Source: an uncultured Bacteroidota bacterium
GTDB lineage: Bacteria; Bacteroidota; Bacteroidia; Chitinophagales; Chitinophagaceae
Direction: 5' to 3'
Length of the DNA: 5,444 bases
Assembly: GCA_903912405.1 (NCBI GenBank)
Contig: CAIWHF010000203.1
Location: 1 to 5,444, forward strand
A program made the translations under genes and the position numbers. Position 1 is the first letter of the stretch. The number at the start of each line of letters is the position of its first letter. A model generated the notes under the pieces. That model searched no databases. It was not told the origin of the DNA and saw only the letters and a program-made list of their open reading frames with translations. Below are positions 1 to 5,444 of the stretch, in pieces.

Positions 1-108
1 GAAAATAAATATGATTATATATTTGATGCTTCTGGTGGTGCAATTTTATTTGCTAAAGATAGCGACAATGTTTTGTCTCTTGTAAAAACTAAATTAGGAA
101 TTAAATAA
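1..108 (+). CDS. C-terminal end of an OmpH/Skp-family periplasmic chaperone (partial)
   Basis: Frame 1 is open from the left edge to a TAA at 106-108 and gives 35 residues; the start lies outside the window. The peptide reads YDYIFDASGGAILFAKDSDN and then ends LVKTKLGIK. This matches the C-terminal pattern I know from Bacteroidota OmpH/Skp proteins: a YxYxFD(A/S)S strand, a hydrophobic strand ending in A(K/D)xSDD/N, and a final LVKxKLGI helix. Family knowledge: Skp/OmpH is a trimeric periplasmic holdase that carries unfolded outer-membrane proteins to the BAM machinery, and Bacteroidota often keep one or two copies beside bamA. That neighbour cannot be checked here. The coiled-coil arms and signal peptide would lie upstream. 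The reading frame is certain; the family call rests on a short tail and is moderately strong. A symmetric terminator follows 17 bases after the stop. Confidence 0.72.
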   Translation, partial: ENKYDYIFDASGGAILFAKDSDNVLSLVKTKLGIK

Positions 109-125
109 GTTTTAATAACCAAACT

Positions 126-158
126 AAAAAACCGAGTAGCGAACTACTCGGTTTTTTT
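126..158. terminator. Bidirectional intrinsic terminator between convergent genes
   Basis: An 8-bp GC-containing stem (132-139, CCGAGTAG, with 144-151, CTACTCGG) closes a four-base loop, CGAA. The stem is extended by six A:T pairs, because A126-131 faces T152-157. Read on the plus strand the hairpin ends in seven T's (152-158); read on the minus strand it ends in six T's (126-131) and has a TTCG loop. It lies between the stop of the OmpH-like gene (108, plus) and the stop of lysS (182, minus), so it can serve both transcripts. Confidence 0.9.
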
Positions 159-181
159 GTTTTTAACAAGGTGTCATTTGA

Positions 182-1699
182 CTAGTCTTGTTTTTCAGGT
201 CTCATTTGAGGGAATAACAATACATCTTGAATAGATACTTGTCCCGTCAAGAGCATTGCTAATCGTTCGATGCCGATACCAATACCCGCTGTTGGCGGCA
301 TGCCATATTCTAAGGCTCTCAAGAAATCATAATCAATAAACATCGCTTCATCGTCGCCGCGCTCTTGTAATTTTACTTGCTCTTCAAAACGATTTCTTTG
401 ATCTATAGGATCATTAAGCTCACTATCTGCATTGGCAATTTCTTTGCCGTTAATCATTAATTCAAATCGCTCTACAAGTCCTTCTTTACTTCTGTGTTTT
501 TTTGTAAGTGGACTCATTTCTACCGGATAGTCGGTAATGAAAGTTGGTTGAATGTAGGTATGCTCACATTTGCTACCAAAAATTTCATCAATTAATTTCC
601 CTTTACCCATACTATTATCTACAGGTATGTGCAGTGCTTTACATACTTCTCTTAGCCCTTCTTCATCCATATTGCTAACGTCATAGCCTGTATGTGTTTT
701 TATGGCTTCAAAAATTGGTACACGCGCATAAGGTGCTTTAAAATTAATTTCTTTGTCGCCTACTAATACGCTAGTGCTACCGTTAGTAGCCATAGCTGTT
801 TGTTCCAGTAATTGTTCTGTTGTCTCCATCATCCACAAATAATCTTTGTAGGCAACATAAAATTCTAAGATCGTAAATTCTGGATTGTGTGTTCTATCCA
901 TACCTTCATTACGGAAATTGCGGCTAAACTCATATACCCATTCAAAACCACCAACAATGAGTCGTTTTAAATAAAGTTCATTTGCTATACGCATATACAA
1001 GGGAATGTCTAGCGCATTATGATGGGTGATAAATGGACGTGCAGTAGCACCTCCAGGTATTTGTTGTAATACAGGCGTGTCTACTTCTAATCCACCACGC
1101 TCATTTAAAAATGCACGAATTGCATTTTTCATTTTGGTGATTTTTACAAACGTATCTCTCACACCTGGATTAACAATAAGATCAGCATAGCGCTGACGAT
1201 ATTTAAATTCTAAATCACTTACTGCATCAAATACTTCTCCTTCTTTTTCTTTAACAACAGGAAGTGGATGAAGTGATTTAGTAAGTAACGTAAAGGAAGT
1301 AGCATGAATAGATGTTTCACCGGTTTTGGTGGTAAATACATATCCTTTGATACCAATTATATCGCCTAAATCTATGAGCTTTTTCCATAAGTTGTCATAC
1401 AAAATCTTGTCTTCGCCCGGACAAATATCGTCTCGTCTAATGTAAGCTTGAATTCTGCCAGAAGCATCTTGTAATAAAGCAAAATTTGCCTTACCCATGT
1501 CTCTAACGCTCATGATTCTACCAGCTATTGACACATTCGCAAAAGCATCTTTGGTAGTTTCATTAAACTGATCCTTAATTTCTTTTGCTGTATGAGTGAT
1601 TTCAAATAAAGGAGCAGGGAATGGGTCAATACCCATTGCTTCTATTTCTTTTAATTTCTCTCTTCTTAATAGTTCTTGTTCACTTAATGGAGCGTGCAT
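182..1699 (-). CDS. lysS: Lysyl-tRNA synthetase, class II
   Basis: The 505-residue protein attaches lysine to tRNA-Lys in the cytoplasm using ATP, and its length is the usual one for bacterial LysRS. The N-terminal anticodon-binding OB fold spans about residues 55-140 (VSIAGRIMSVRDMGKANF, then a RDDICPGEDK segment that I associate with Bacteroidota LysRS). The class II catalytic core follows. Motif 1 lies around 186-212, with the conserved proline in EVDTPVL. Motif 2 is FRNEGMDRTHNPEFT (262-276), which includes the ATP-contacting arginine. A lysine-pocket and metal-site segment, GKEIANADSELNDP, spans 418-431. Motif 3, GIGIGIERL, spans 472-480; most LysRS I recall have Asp-Arg here, so E478 is a mild oddity. 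The ATG at 1699 gives a complete N-terminus (MHAPLSEQELLRREKLKEIE) and has no Shine-Dalgarno before it. It is the last gene of the minus-strand block, 53 bases after the lipoprotein gene, and a shared terminator follows. Confidence 0.97.
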   Translation of the reverse strand: MHAPLSEQELLRREKLKEIEAMGIDPFPAPLFEITHTAKEIKDQFNETTKDAFANVSIAGRIMSVRDMGKANFALLQDASGRIQAYIRRDDICPGEDKILYDNLWKKLIDLGDIIGIKGYVFTTKTGETSIHATSFTLLTKSLHPLPVVKEKEGEVFDAVSDLEFKYRQRYADLIVNPGVRDTFVKITKMKNAIRAFLNERGGLEVDTPVLQQIPGGATARPFITHHNALDIPLYMRIANELYLKRLIVGGFEWVYEFSRNFRNEGMDRTHNPEFTILEFYVAYKDYLWMMETTEQLLEQTAMATNGSTSVLVGDKEINFKAPYARVPIFEAIKTHTGYDVSNMDEEGLREVCKALHIPVDNSMGKGKLIDEIFGSKCEHTYIQPTFITDYPVEMSPLTKKHRSKEGLVERFELMINGKEIANADSELNDPIDQRNRFEEQVKLQERGDDEAMFIDYDFLRALEYGMPPTAGIGIGIERLAMLLTGQVSIQDVLLFPQMRPEKQD

Positions 1700-1721
1700 A
1701 GGTTTTATTTGTGATTTGTTG

Positions 1722-1729
1722 CAAAAATA
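1722..1729 (-). promoter_or_regulatory. Possible -7 promoter element ahead of lysS
   Basis: Read on the minus strand these bases are TATTTTTG, an exact match to the Bacteroidota -7 consensus TAnnTTTG. The element lies in the 53-base gap after the lipoprotein stop and ends 22 bases before the lysS ATG, a sensible distance for a short leader. I found no TTTG or TTG at the expected -33 position, and such octamers occur by chance in AT-rich DNA. It is only a candidate for lysS expression independent of the upstream genes. Confidence 0.3.
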
Positions 1730-1752
1730 AACTATTTGATTGAATATACTTA

Positions 1753-2715
1753 TTAGAATTGTTGCATTCTGTAAAGGGCGCCATAGTCTCCGCCAATTAA
1801 TAAGTCGCCGTTAGCGCAAGGGCTAATAAATCGGAATGTTGTATTGGGAAAATCGGCTATTGGTTTCCAATTATGACCTCCGTCTGCAGTATACAATACT
1901 ATACCCCCTTCACCTACTGCATACCCTTTCCTGCTATTGGCAAAATAGATAGCTAGTAAACGATAGCTTTTTTCTTGGAGTGCATTGCCATTTCTAAGAC
2001 ACTCCCAACGATTGCCACCGTCTATGGTATGATATATACTGCCATTATACCCGCAAGTGAAATATTCATTTTCATTGAGGGCGCAAATTGATTTGAAATT
2101 ATCATTCTTAATAGACTGTGTTTCCCAAGTATGTCCATAGTCAATACTTTTCATAAATACGCCATAGCCAGCAACTAAAAGCATTCCATCTCCTAAGTCC
2201 TTTAAGTCGTTACACTCAAAATTGTATAGGAAATTGTTAAGAATGTTGCCATTGCTATCTATTGCACTTATAATACCTTGGTCAAAACTAACGCCACCTA
2301 TTGCTATAAGTAAATTACTTTTTATGGGTAATACTTTTTTATAGGGTTGCCAATTATTTATTTGTAAATAATCCCAATGAACACGGTCGAAAGACTTTAC
2401 TAATTTGGCATCGAAAGCCATAGCCCAAATACAATTATTTAACCCTTTAGCAACACCATAAACCGCTTTGGGGATATTGGCAGTAGCAGCAAGCTGAAAA
2501 TTAAATCCACTATCCTTAGACCAAAGTATAACGGATCTGAGAAAACGATCGCCGCCCACTACTATTAGTTCACTGTCATTAAATAATTGAGCAGCATACA
2601 AGGGATCTGTTGTGTGCGTTTCTACTTTTGTTAAACGAATAGGAGCTAGCGTATCTTTTTTACAAGACACCAAGCAGGAAAGCAATAAAAGAGAAAAGCC
2701 GGCAATTGATTTCAT
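1753..2715 (-). CDS. Asp-box (BNR/Ycf48-like) beta-propeller lipoprotein, function unknown
   Basis: The 320-residue protein starts with a lipoprotein signal peptide: MK, a hydrophobic stretch (about 4-16) and the lipobox LVSC, with C18 as the predicted lipidated residue, followed by KKD. The rest is predicted to be an envelope-anchored beta-propeller. Clear Asp boxes (S/T-x-D-x-G-x-x-W/F) are SKDSGFNF (66-73), SIDYGHTW (190-197), TIDGGNRW (230-237) and TADGGHNW (276-283). Weaker copies lie near 108 (SFDRVHW) and 151 (AIDSNGNI), giving a spacing of about 40-46 residues. The segment GYAVGEGGIVLYTADGGHNW resembles the Ycf48/BNR repeat signature. This fold is shared by sialidases, sortilins and photosystem assembly factors. 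I see no sialidase catalytic pattern and there is no photosynthesis context, so no enzyme activity is assigned. The ATG lies 6 bases after the methyltransferase stop, which implies co-transcription and perhaps coupled translation. Side of the membrane and ligand are unknown. Confidence 0.88.
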   Translation of the reverse strand: MKSIAGFSLLLLSCLVSCKKDTLAPIRLTKVETHTTDPLYAAQLFNDSELIVVGGDRFLRSVILWSKDSGFNFQLAATANIPKAVYGVAKGLNNCIWAMAFDAKLVKSFDRVHWDYLQINNWQPYKKVLPIKSNLLIAIGGVSFDQGIISAIDSNGNILNNFLYNFECNDLKDLGDGMLLVAGYGVFMKSIDYGHTWETQSIKNDNFKSICALNENEYFTCGYNGSIYHTIDGGNRWECLRNGNALQEKSYRLLAIYFANSRKGYAVGEGGIVLYTADGGHNWKPIADFPNTTFRFISPCANGDLLIGGDYGALYRMQQF

Positions 2716-2721
2716 ATTGCT

Positions 2722-4137
2722 TTATGCAATTAAAGAAAGTAACACTACATTTTCTATATGGTGGGTATGTGGGAACATATCTACCGGTTGCACTTTTTCA
2801 ATTTTATATAGGGTAGTAAGGCTTTGTAAATCTCTTGCTTGTGTAGCTGGATTGCAACTTACATAGACGATTTTAGGTGATTTTATTTGTAATAATTGAT
2901 CGATAAGTGCGGGGTGCATTCCCGCTCTTGGCGGATCAGTAATAATTACATCCGGGAAACCATTTTTTTCAAAAAATGCTTCATTTATTAGCTTAGCCGT
3001 ATCGCCTGTATAAAAATGACAATTAGAAAGCTTATTCCAAGCAGCATTTTCTTTTGCGTCTAAAATAGCATCTTCAACAGCTTCTATGCCAACAATATTC
3101 TTTGCTTTATCTGACAGAAATATACCTATGCTTCCGGTTCCGCAATATAAATCATATACGGTTTCAGATCCAGATAAATTGGCAAATGCTTTTACTACTT
3201 TATAAAGATTCTCGGCCTGGTAAGTATTGGTTTGAAAAAAAGATTTAGGAGAGATCTTAAATTTAAAACGTTCTAGGGTTTCTTCTATAAAACCTTTCCC
3301 ATAATAAGTAATTACAGGCATATCATAAATCGTATCATTTACTTTTGGGTTGATTGTATAATGAAGTGATGTAATATTGGGAACGGTTGCTATAATAAAA
3401 TCTAAAAGTTTTATGCGAGCCGCTTCTTGGTCGTGTTTGAAGATTACATTTACCAATAATTCATTCGTTCTGGTAATTCGAATAATAATATTTCGCAACC
3501 AACCAGCTTGCGCTTTAAAGTCGTAAAATTCTAATTGCTGTTCTTTGCAATAGTTTTTTAGAGCTGTTAAAAGGGTATTGGTAGGTTCTGCTTGCAAATA
3601 GCATTGGTCTAAAGGAACTACCTTGTCGAACAAGCCCGGCGCATGAAAACCCATTGCCGGTTCTAGTTCAAATGGGGTGTCATTAGCTAGTTTTAGTTCT
3701 TCTGTAGTTCTGTATCTGTGCTTGGAGAATGTAAATTCAATTTTATTTCTATAATAGGTTTGAATTGGGCTTCCGAGAATTGGCAATACGGGTGGTAAGC
3801 TCAATTGGCCAATTCTTGTTAGTTGGTCTATTACTTGTTGTTGCTTGTATTGAATTTGTAATTCATAGGGTAGCATTTGCCACTTGCAACCACCACAAAC
3901 GCCAAAATGGCTGCAAAATGCAGGAATGCGGTTGGGAGATGGTGCTACTAAAGCCGTAATTTTTGCCTCTGCCCATGATTTCTTGTCTTTTACTACTCTA
4001 ACATGTACGATGTCGCCTGGAATAGCATTTTCAACAAAGAGTACTTTGCCATCTTCAAGTTTGCCAATACTCTTGCCTTCAGCTGCATAGGCTGAAATTT
4101 CAAGGTTTTCGTAGGATTGTTTCTTTCTTCTAGACAA
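2722..4137 (-). CDS. rlmD: TrmA/RlmD-family 23S rRNA (uracil-C5)-methyltransferase
   Basis: The 471-residue protein is a SAM-dependent RNA methyltransferase that forms 5-methyluridine. An N-terminal TRAM RNA-binding domain covers about residues 10-62 (AAEGKSIGKLEDGKVLFVEN, then IPGDIV). Four cysteines fit the family's 4Fe-4S site: C75, C81 and C84 (C-x5-C-x2-C) and C179 (DQCYLQ). The C-terminal Rossmann domain has a SAM-binding motif, VYDLYCGTGSIGIF (327-340), DPPRAGMHP (401-409), the catalytic nucleophile C428 in YVSCNPAT, and the proton-abstracting glutamate E462 in HTHHIENVVLL. FFQTN (300-304) is the conserved SAM-site lead-in. The class is firm. The target is inferred: RlmD (U1939 in E. 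coli numbering) is the usual assignment for Fe-S members, but RlmC, RlmCD and tRNA U54 activities exist in the same family. It is the first gene of the minus-strand block, with a TAAATTTG element 29 bases upstream of the ATG. Confidence 0.92.
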   Translation of the reverse strand: MSRRKKQSYENLEISAYAAEGKSIGKLEDGKVLFVENAIPGDIVHVRVVKDKKSWAEAKITALVAPSPNRIPAFCSHFGVCGGCKWQMLPYELQIQYKQQQVIDQLTRIGQLSLPPVLPILGSPIQTYYRNKIEFTFSKHRYRTTEELKLANDTPFELEPAMGFHAPGLFDKVVPLDQCYLQAEPTNTLLTALKNYCKEQQLEFYDFKAQAGWLRNIIIRITRTNELLVNVIFKHDQEAARIKLLDFIIATVPNITSLHYTINPKVNDTIYDMPVITYYGKGFIEETLERFKFKISPKSFFQTNTYQAENLYKVVKAFANLSGSETVYDLYCGTGSIGIFLSDKAKNIVGIEAVEDAILDAKENAAWNKLSNCHFYTGDTAKLINEAFFEKNGFPDVIITDPPRAGMHPALIDQLLQIKSPKIVYVSCNPATQARDLQSLTTLYKIEKVQPVDMFPHTHHIENVVLLSLIA

Positions 4138-4166
4138 GGAATGGGATTTAATTCGTTAACAAGATG

Positions 4167-4191
4167 CAAATTTACATGCTAAGTATTGCAA
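4167..4191 (-). promoter_or_regulatory. Candidate promoter for the methyltransferase-lipoprotein operon
   Basis: On the minus strand 4174-4167 reads TAAATTTG, an exact match to the Bacteroidota -7 element TAnnTTTG, placed 29 bases before the ATG at 4137. The only TTG upstream that could act as a -33 element is at 4191-4189, inside the palindrome ATTGCAAT. The gap between the two is 14 bases, shorter than the usual 17-23, so the -33 assignment is weak. Confidence 0.42.
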
Positions 4192-4217
4192 TTAGACTAT
4201 CTTGTGGATTATTTTTG
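4186..4217 (+). promoter_or_regulatory. Candidate promoter for the thioredoxin-fold gene
   Basis: TATTTTTG at 4210-4217 matches the Bacteroidota -7 consensus TAnnTTTG exactly. A TTG at 4186-4188 lies 21 bases upstream, acceptable spacing for a -33 element. Transcription would begin near 4223-4226, ahead of both possible start codons (4248 and 4278). A second, imperfect pair follows (TTTG 4214-4217 and TATATTTTG 4238-4246). If that one were used, the transcript would begin near or after 4248 and only the ATG at 4278 could serve. Confidence 0.42.
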
Positions 4218-4277
4218 TGAATAAACACAACTAATTTTATATTTTGCATGTCTAAAAGGAGTAAAATCGGTAATACT

Positions 4278-5444
4278 ATGAAACAATTTTTATGTGCACT
4301 CAGTGCATTCGTACTTTTTCAAACAACAGCTCTATTTGCAAAGGATGGATATAAGATCAAAATTAAGTTCACCGATGTTACGGATTCTACTGTTTTCTTA
4401 GCTCATTATTATGGCAAGCCCTTACCTACTATATACAAAACAGATTCTGCAGTACTTGATAAAAATGGATTTGCAATACTACAGAGCGATAAAGAAACCT
4501 TAGGCGGAATTTATATCTTATTGTTATCAGATAAAAAAACGTATCTAGAGTTTTTATTGAACAATGGCGATGATTTTGAAATGACAATTACAACCTCCAA
4601 ATTACCATTAGGTGTAAATTTCAAAAACTCCCCTGAAAACGATGGTTTTATTGGTTATTTGAAATTCTTAAATGATTTTGGCACTAAGCAACAAGTTTTA
4701 ACTAATCAGTTTAACAATGCAAAAAATCCTTCGGATAGTATTGCTTCAAGAAATAAATTAGTGGCTCATGCAAAATCACTTTCTGATTATAGAAAAGATT
4801 ATGTTGTTCAGCACCCTAAAGCGTTATTGACTTCTATTTTTAATGGCTTAGAAGTACCTGTGGTGCCGGAGAAAGGAGATGTCTTACCAAATGGTAAAAA
4901 AGATTCCAATTTCGCATATAATTATTATAAAGCTCATTATTGGGATCATTTTAATTTTAAAGATGATCGTATTATTCATACGCCTTTGTATGATGCAAAG
5001 ATTGAAGAGTATATGAATAAATTGGTATTGCCTATTCCGGATAGCGTTATTAAAGAAGGAGATGCATTATTAGCCAAAGCAAGAGGTACTAAAGAAGTAT
5101 TTAAATATACCCTTTGGTGGTTGACACATAATGCTGAATCAAGTAAAATTATGGGTATGGATGTAGTTTTTGTCCATTTAGTAGAGAACTATTATATGAA
5201 AGGAGATGCCACTTGGTTGTCGAGAGAGGAGTTAAATAAATATTTTGAGCGTGCTTCAAAAATTGCTCCAAATTTAATTGGGAATGTAGCGCCAGAAATT
5301 GCAATGGAAGATCTTAATAAAGTGAAATATACCTTAAGCGGTGTAAAAGCTAAATATACGTTGTTGATTTTCTGGGATCCTACATGCGGTCACTGCACTA
5401 AAGAGATACCAGCAGTAGATTCGGTATTAAAATCTTCTTTGAAA
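4278..5444 (+). CDS. Secreted TlpA-like thiol-disulfide protein, DUF4369-type N-terminus (partial, 3' end cut)
   Basis: This frame is open to the window edge, giving 389 residues without a stop. From the ATG at 4278 it begins MKQFLCALSAFVLFQTTALFA, a standard signal peptide with likely cleavage after A21, so the protein should act in the periplasm or envelope. Residues about 25-120 look like the DUF4369 beta domain that precedes thioredoxin modules in Bacteroidota (DSTVFLAHYYGKPLP, then TDSAVLDKNGFAIL). Residues about 210-335 form an acidic, tyrosine-rich helical region resembling DUF5106. The thioredoxin fold then starts: YTLLIFWDPTCGHCTKEIPA, with the redox pair C370-G-H-C373 after the canonical FW strand. 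The rest of that domain is outside the window. Family members are thiol-disulfide oxidoreductases; a reductase role is inferred and the substrate is unknown. An in-frame ATG at 4248 would add MSKRSKIGNT. I prefer 4278 for the signal peptide shape. AGGAG (4257-4261) is 16 bases away, too far to be a normal Shine-Dalgarno site. Confidence 0.88.
   Translation, partial: MKQFLCALSAFVLFQTTALFAKDGYKIKIKFTDVTDSTVFLAHYYGKPLPTIYKTDSAVLDKNGFAILQSDKETLGGIYILLLSDKKTYLEFLLNNGDDFEMTITTSKLPLGVNFKNSPENDGFIGYLKFLNDFGTKQQVLTNQFNNAKNPSDSIASRNKLVAHAKSLSDYRKDYVVQHPKALLTSIFNGLEVPVVPEKGDVLPNGKKDSNFAYNYYKAHYWDHFNFKDDRIIHTPLYDAKIEEYMNKLVLPIPDSVIKEGDALLAKARGTKEVFKYTLWWLTHNAESSKIMGMDVVFVHLVENYYMKGDATWLSREELNKYFERASKIAPNLIGNVAPEIAMEDLNKVKYTLSGVKAKYTLLIFWDPTCGHCTKEIPAVDSVLKSSLK

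Noticed and set aside
1753..2715. Calling the propeller lipoprotein a sialidase or a photosystem assembly factor
   Set aside because: Asp boxes alone do not show sialidase activity. The arginine triad and catalytic pattern of sialidases were not visible, and nothing in the window suggests photosynthesis. Only the fold class is supported.
2612..2866. 84-codon open frame on the plus strand
   Set aside because: It lies antisense across the junction of the methyltransferase and lipoprotein genes, both of which are well supported. Its peptide has no recognisable domain and reads like a reverse-complement shadow.
3765..3959. 64-codon open frame on the plus strand with a hydrophobic stretch
   Set aside because: It is antisense to the TRAM and Fe-S region of the methyltransferase. 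The hydrophobic stretch (FLLVGLLLVVACIEFVIH) comes from reading Gln- and Lys-rich codons in reverse; nothing supports a separate membrane protein.
3884..4090. 68-codon open frame on the plus strand
   Set aside because: It is antisense to the N-terminus of the methyltransferase, overlaps another shadow frame, and has no promoter-like element, ribosome site or family resemblance.
4257..4261. AGGAG as a Shine-Dalgarno site for the ATG at 4278
   Set aside because: The 16-base spacing is too long for normal pairing, and genes in this window generally lack Shine-Dalgarno sites, as expected in Bacteroidota.
1..5444. Mobile element, CRISPR, defence system or other novel multi-gene module
   Set aside because: I saw no direct repeat arrays, transposase or integrase motifs, terminal inverted repeats or toxin-antitoxin-like pairs. 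All five genes belong to ordinary chromosomal families and share a similar AT-rich base composition by eye.

Overview
The window looks like chromosomal DNA from a member of the Bacteroidota, plausibly close to the Chitinophagaceae (that rank is a guess). The evidence is AT-rich DNA, no convincing Shine-Dalgarno sequence at usable spacing before any complete gene, several octamers matching the Bacteroidota -7 promoter element TAnnTTTG, a Bacteroidota-style lysyl-tRNA synthetase, and a thiol-disulfide protein with the N-terminal domains typical of that phylum.

Layout from left to right. The end of a plus-strand gene (1-108) resembles the C-terminus of an OmpH/Skp periplasmic chaperone. It converges on a minus-strand block, and a symmetric hairpin with A and T tracts on opposite sides (126-158) sits between them and can end transcription both ways. 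The minus-strand block, in transcription order, is a TrmA/RlmD-family rRNA uracil-C5 methyltransferase (4137-2722), a lipoprotein with an Asp-box (BNR/Ycf48-like) beta-propeller (2715-1753) and lysS (1699-182). The first two are 6 bases apart and almost certainly co-transcribed. lysS follows after 53 bases that hold a possible promoter of its own. A 140-base divergent intergenic region (4138-4277) carries promoter-like elements facing both ways. It leads on the plus strand into a secreted thioredoxin-fold protein of the TlpA/DUF4369 type, which runs off the right edge just after its CGHC active site.

Two themes are mixed here: translation (rRNA methylation and lysine charging) and the cell envelope (OmpH-like chaperone, propeller lipoprotein, periplasmic thiol-disulfide protein). 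No pathway links all five genes. I found no tRNA or rRNA gene, CRISPR array, insertion sequence, phage gene or defence module. No gene-free stretch exceeds 300 bases. I see no evidence for an undescribed system; the least understood item is the propeller lipoprotein placed between two translation genes.
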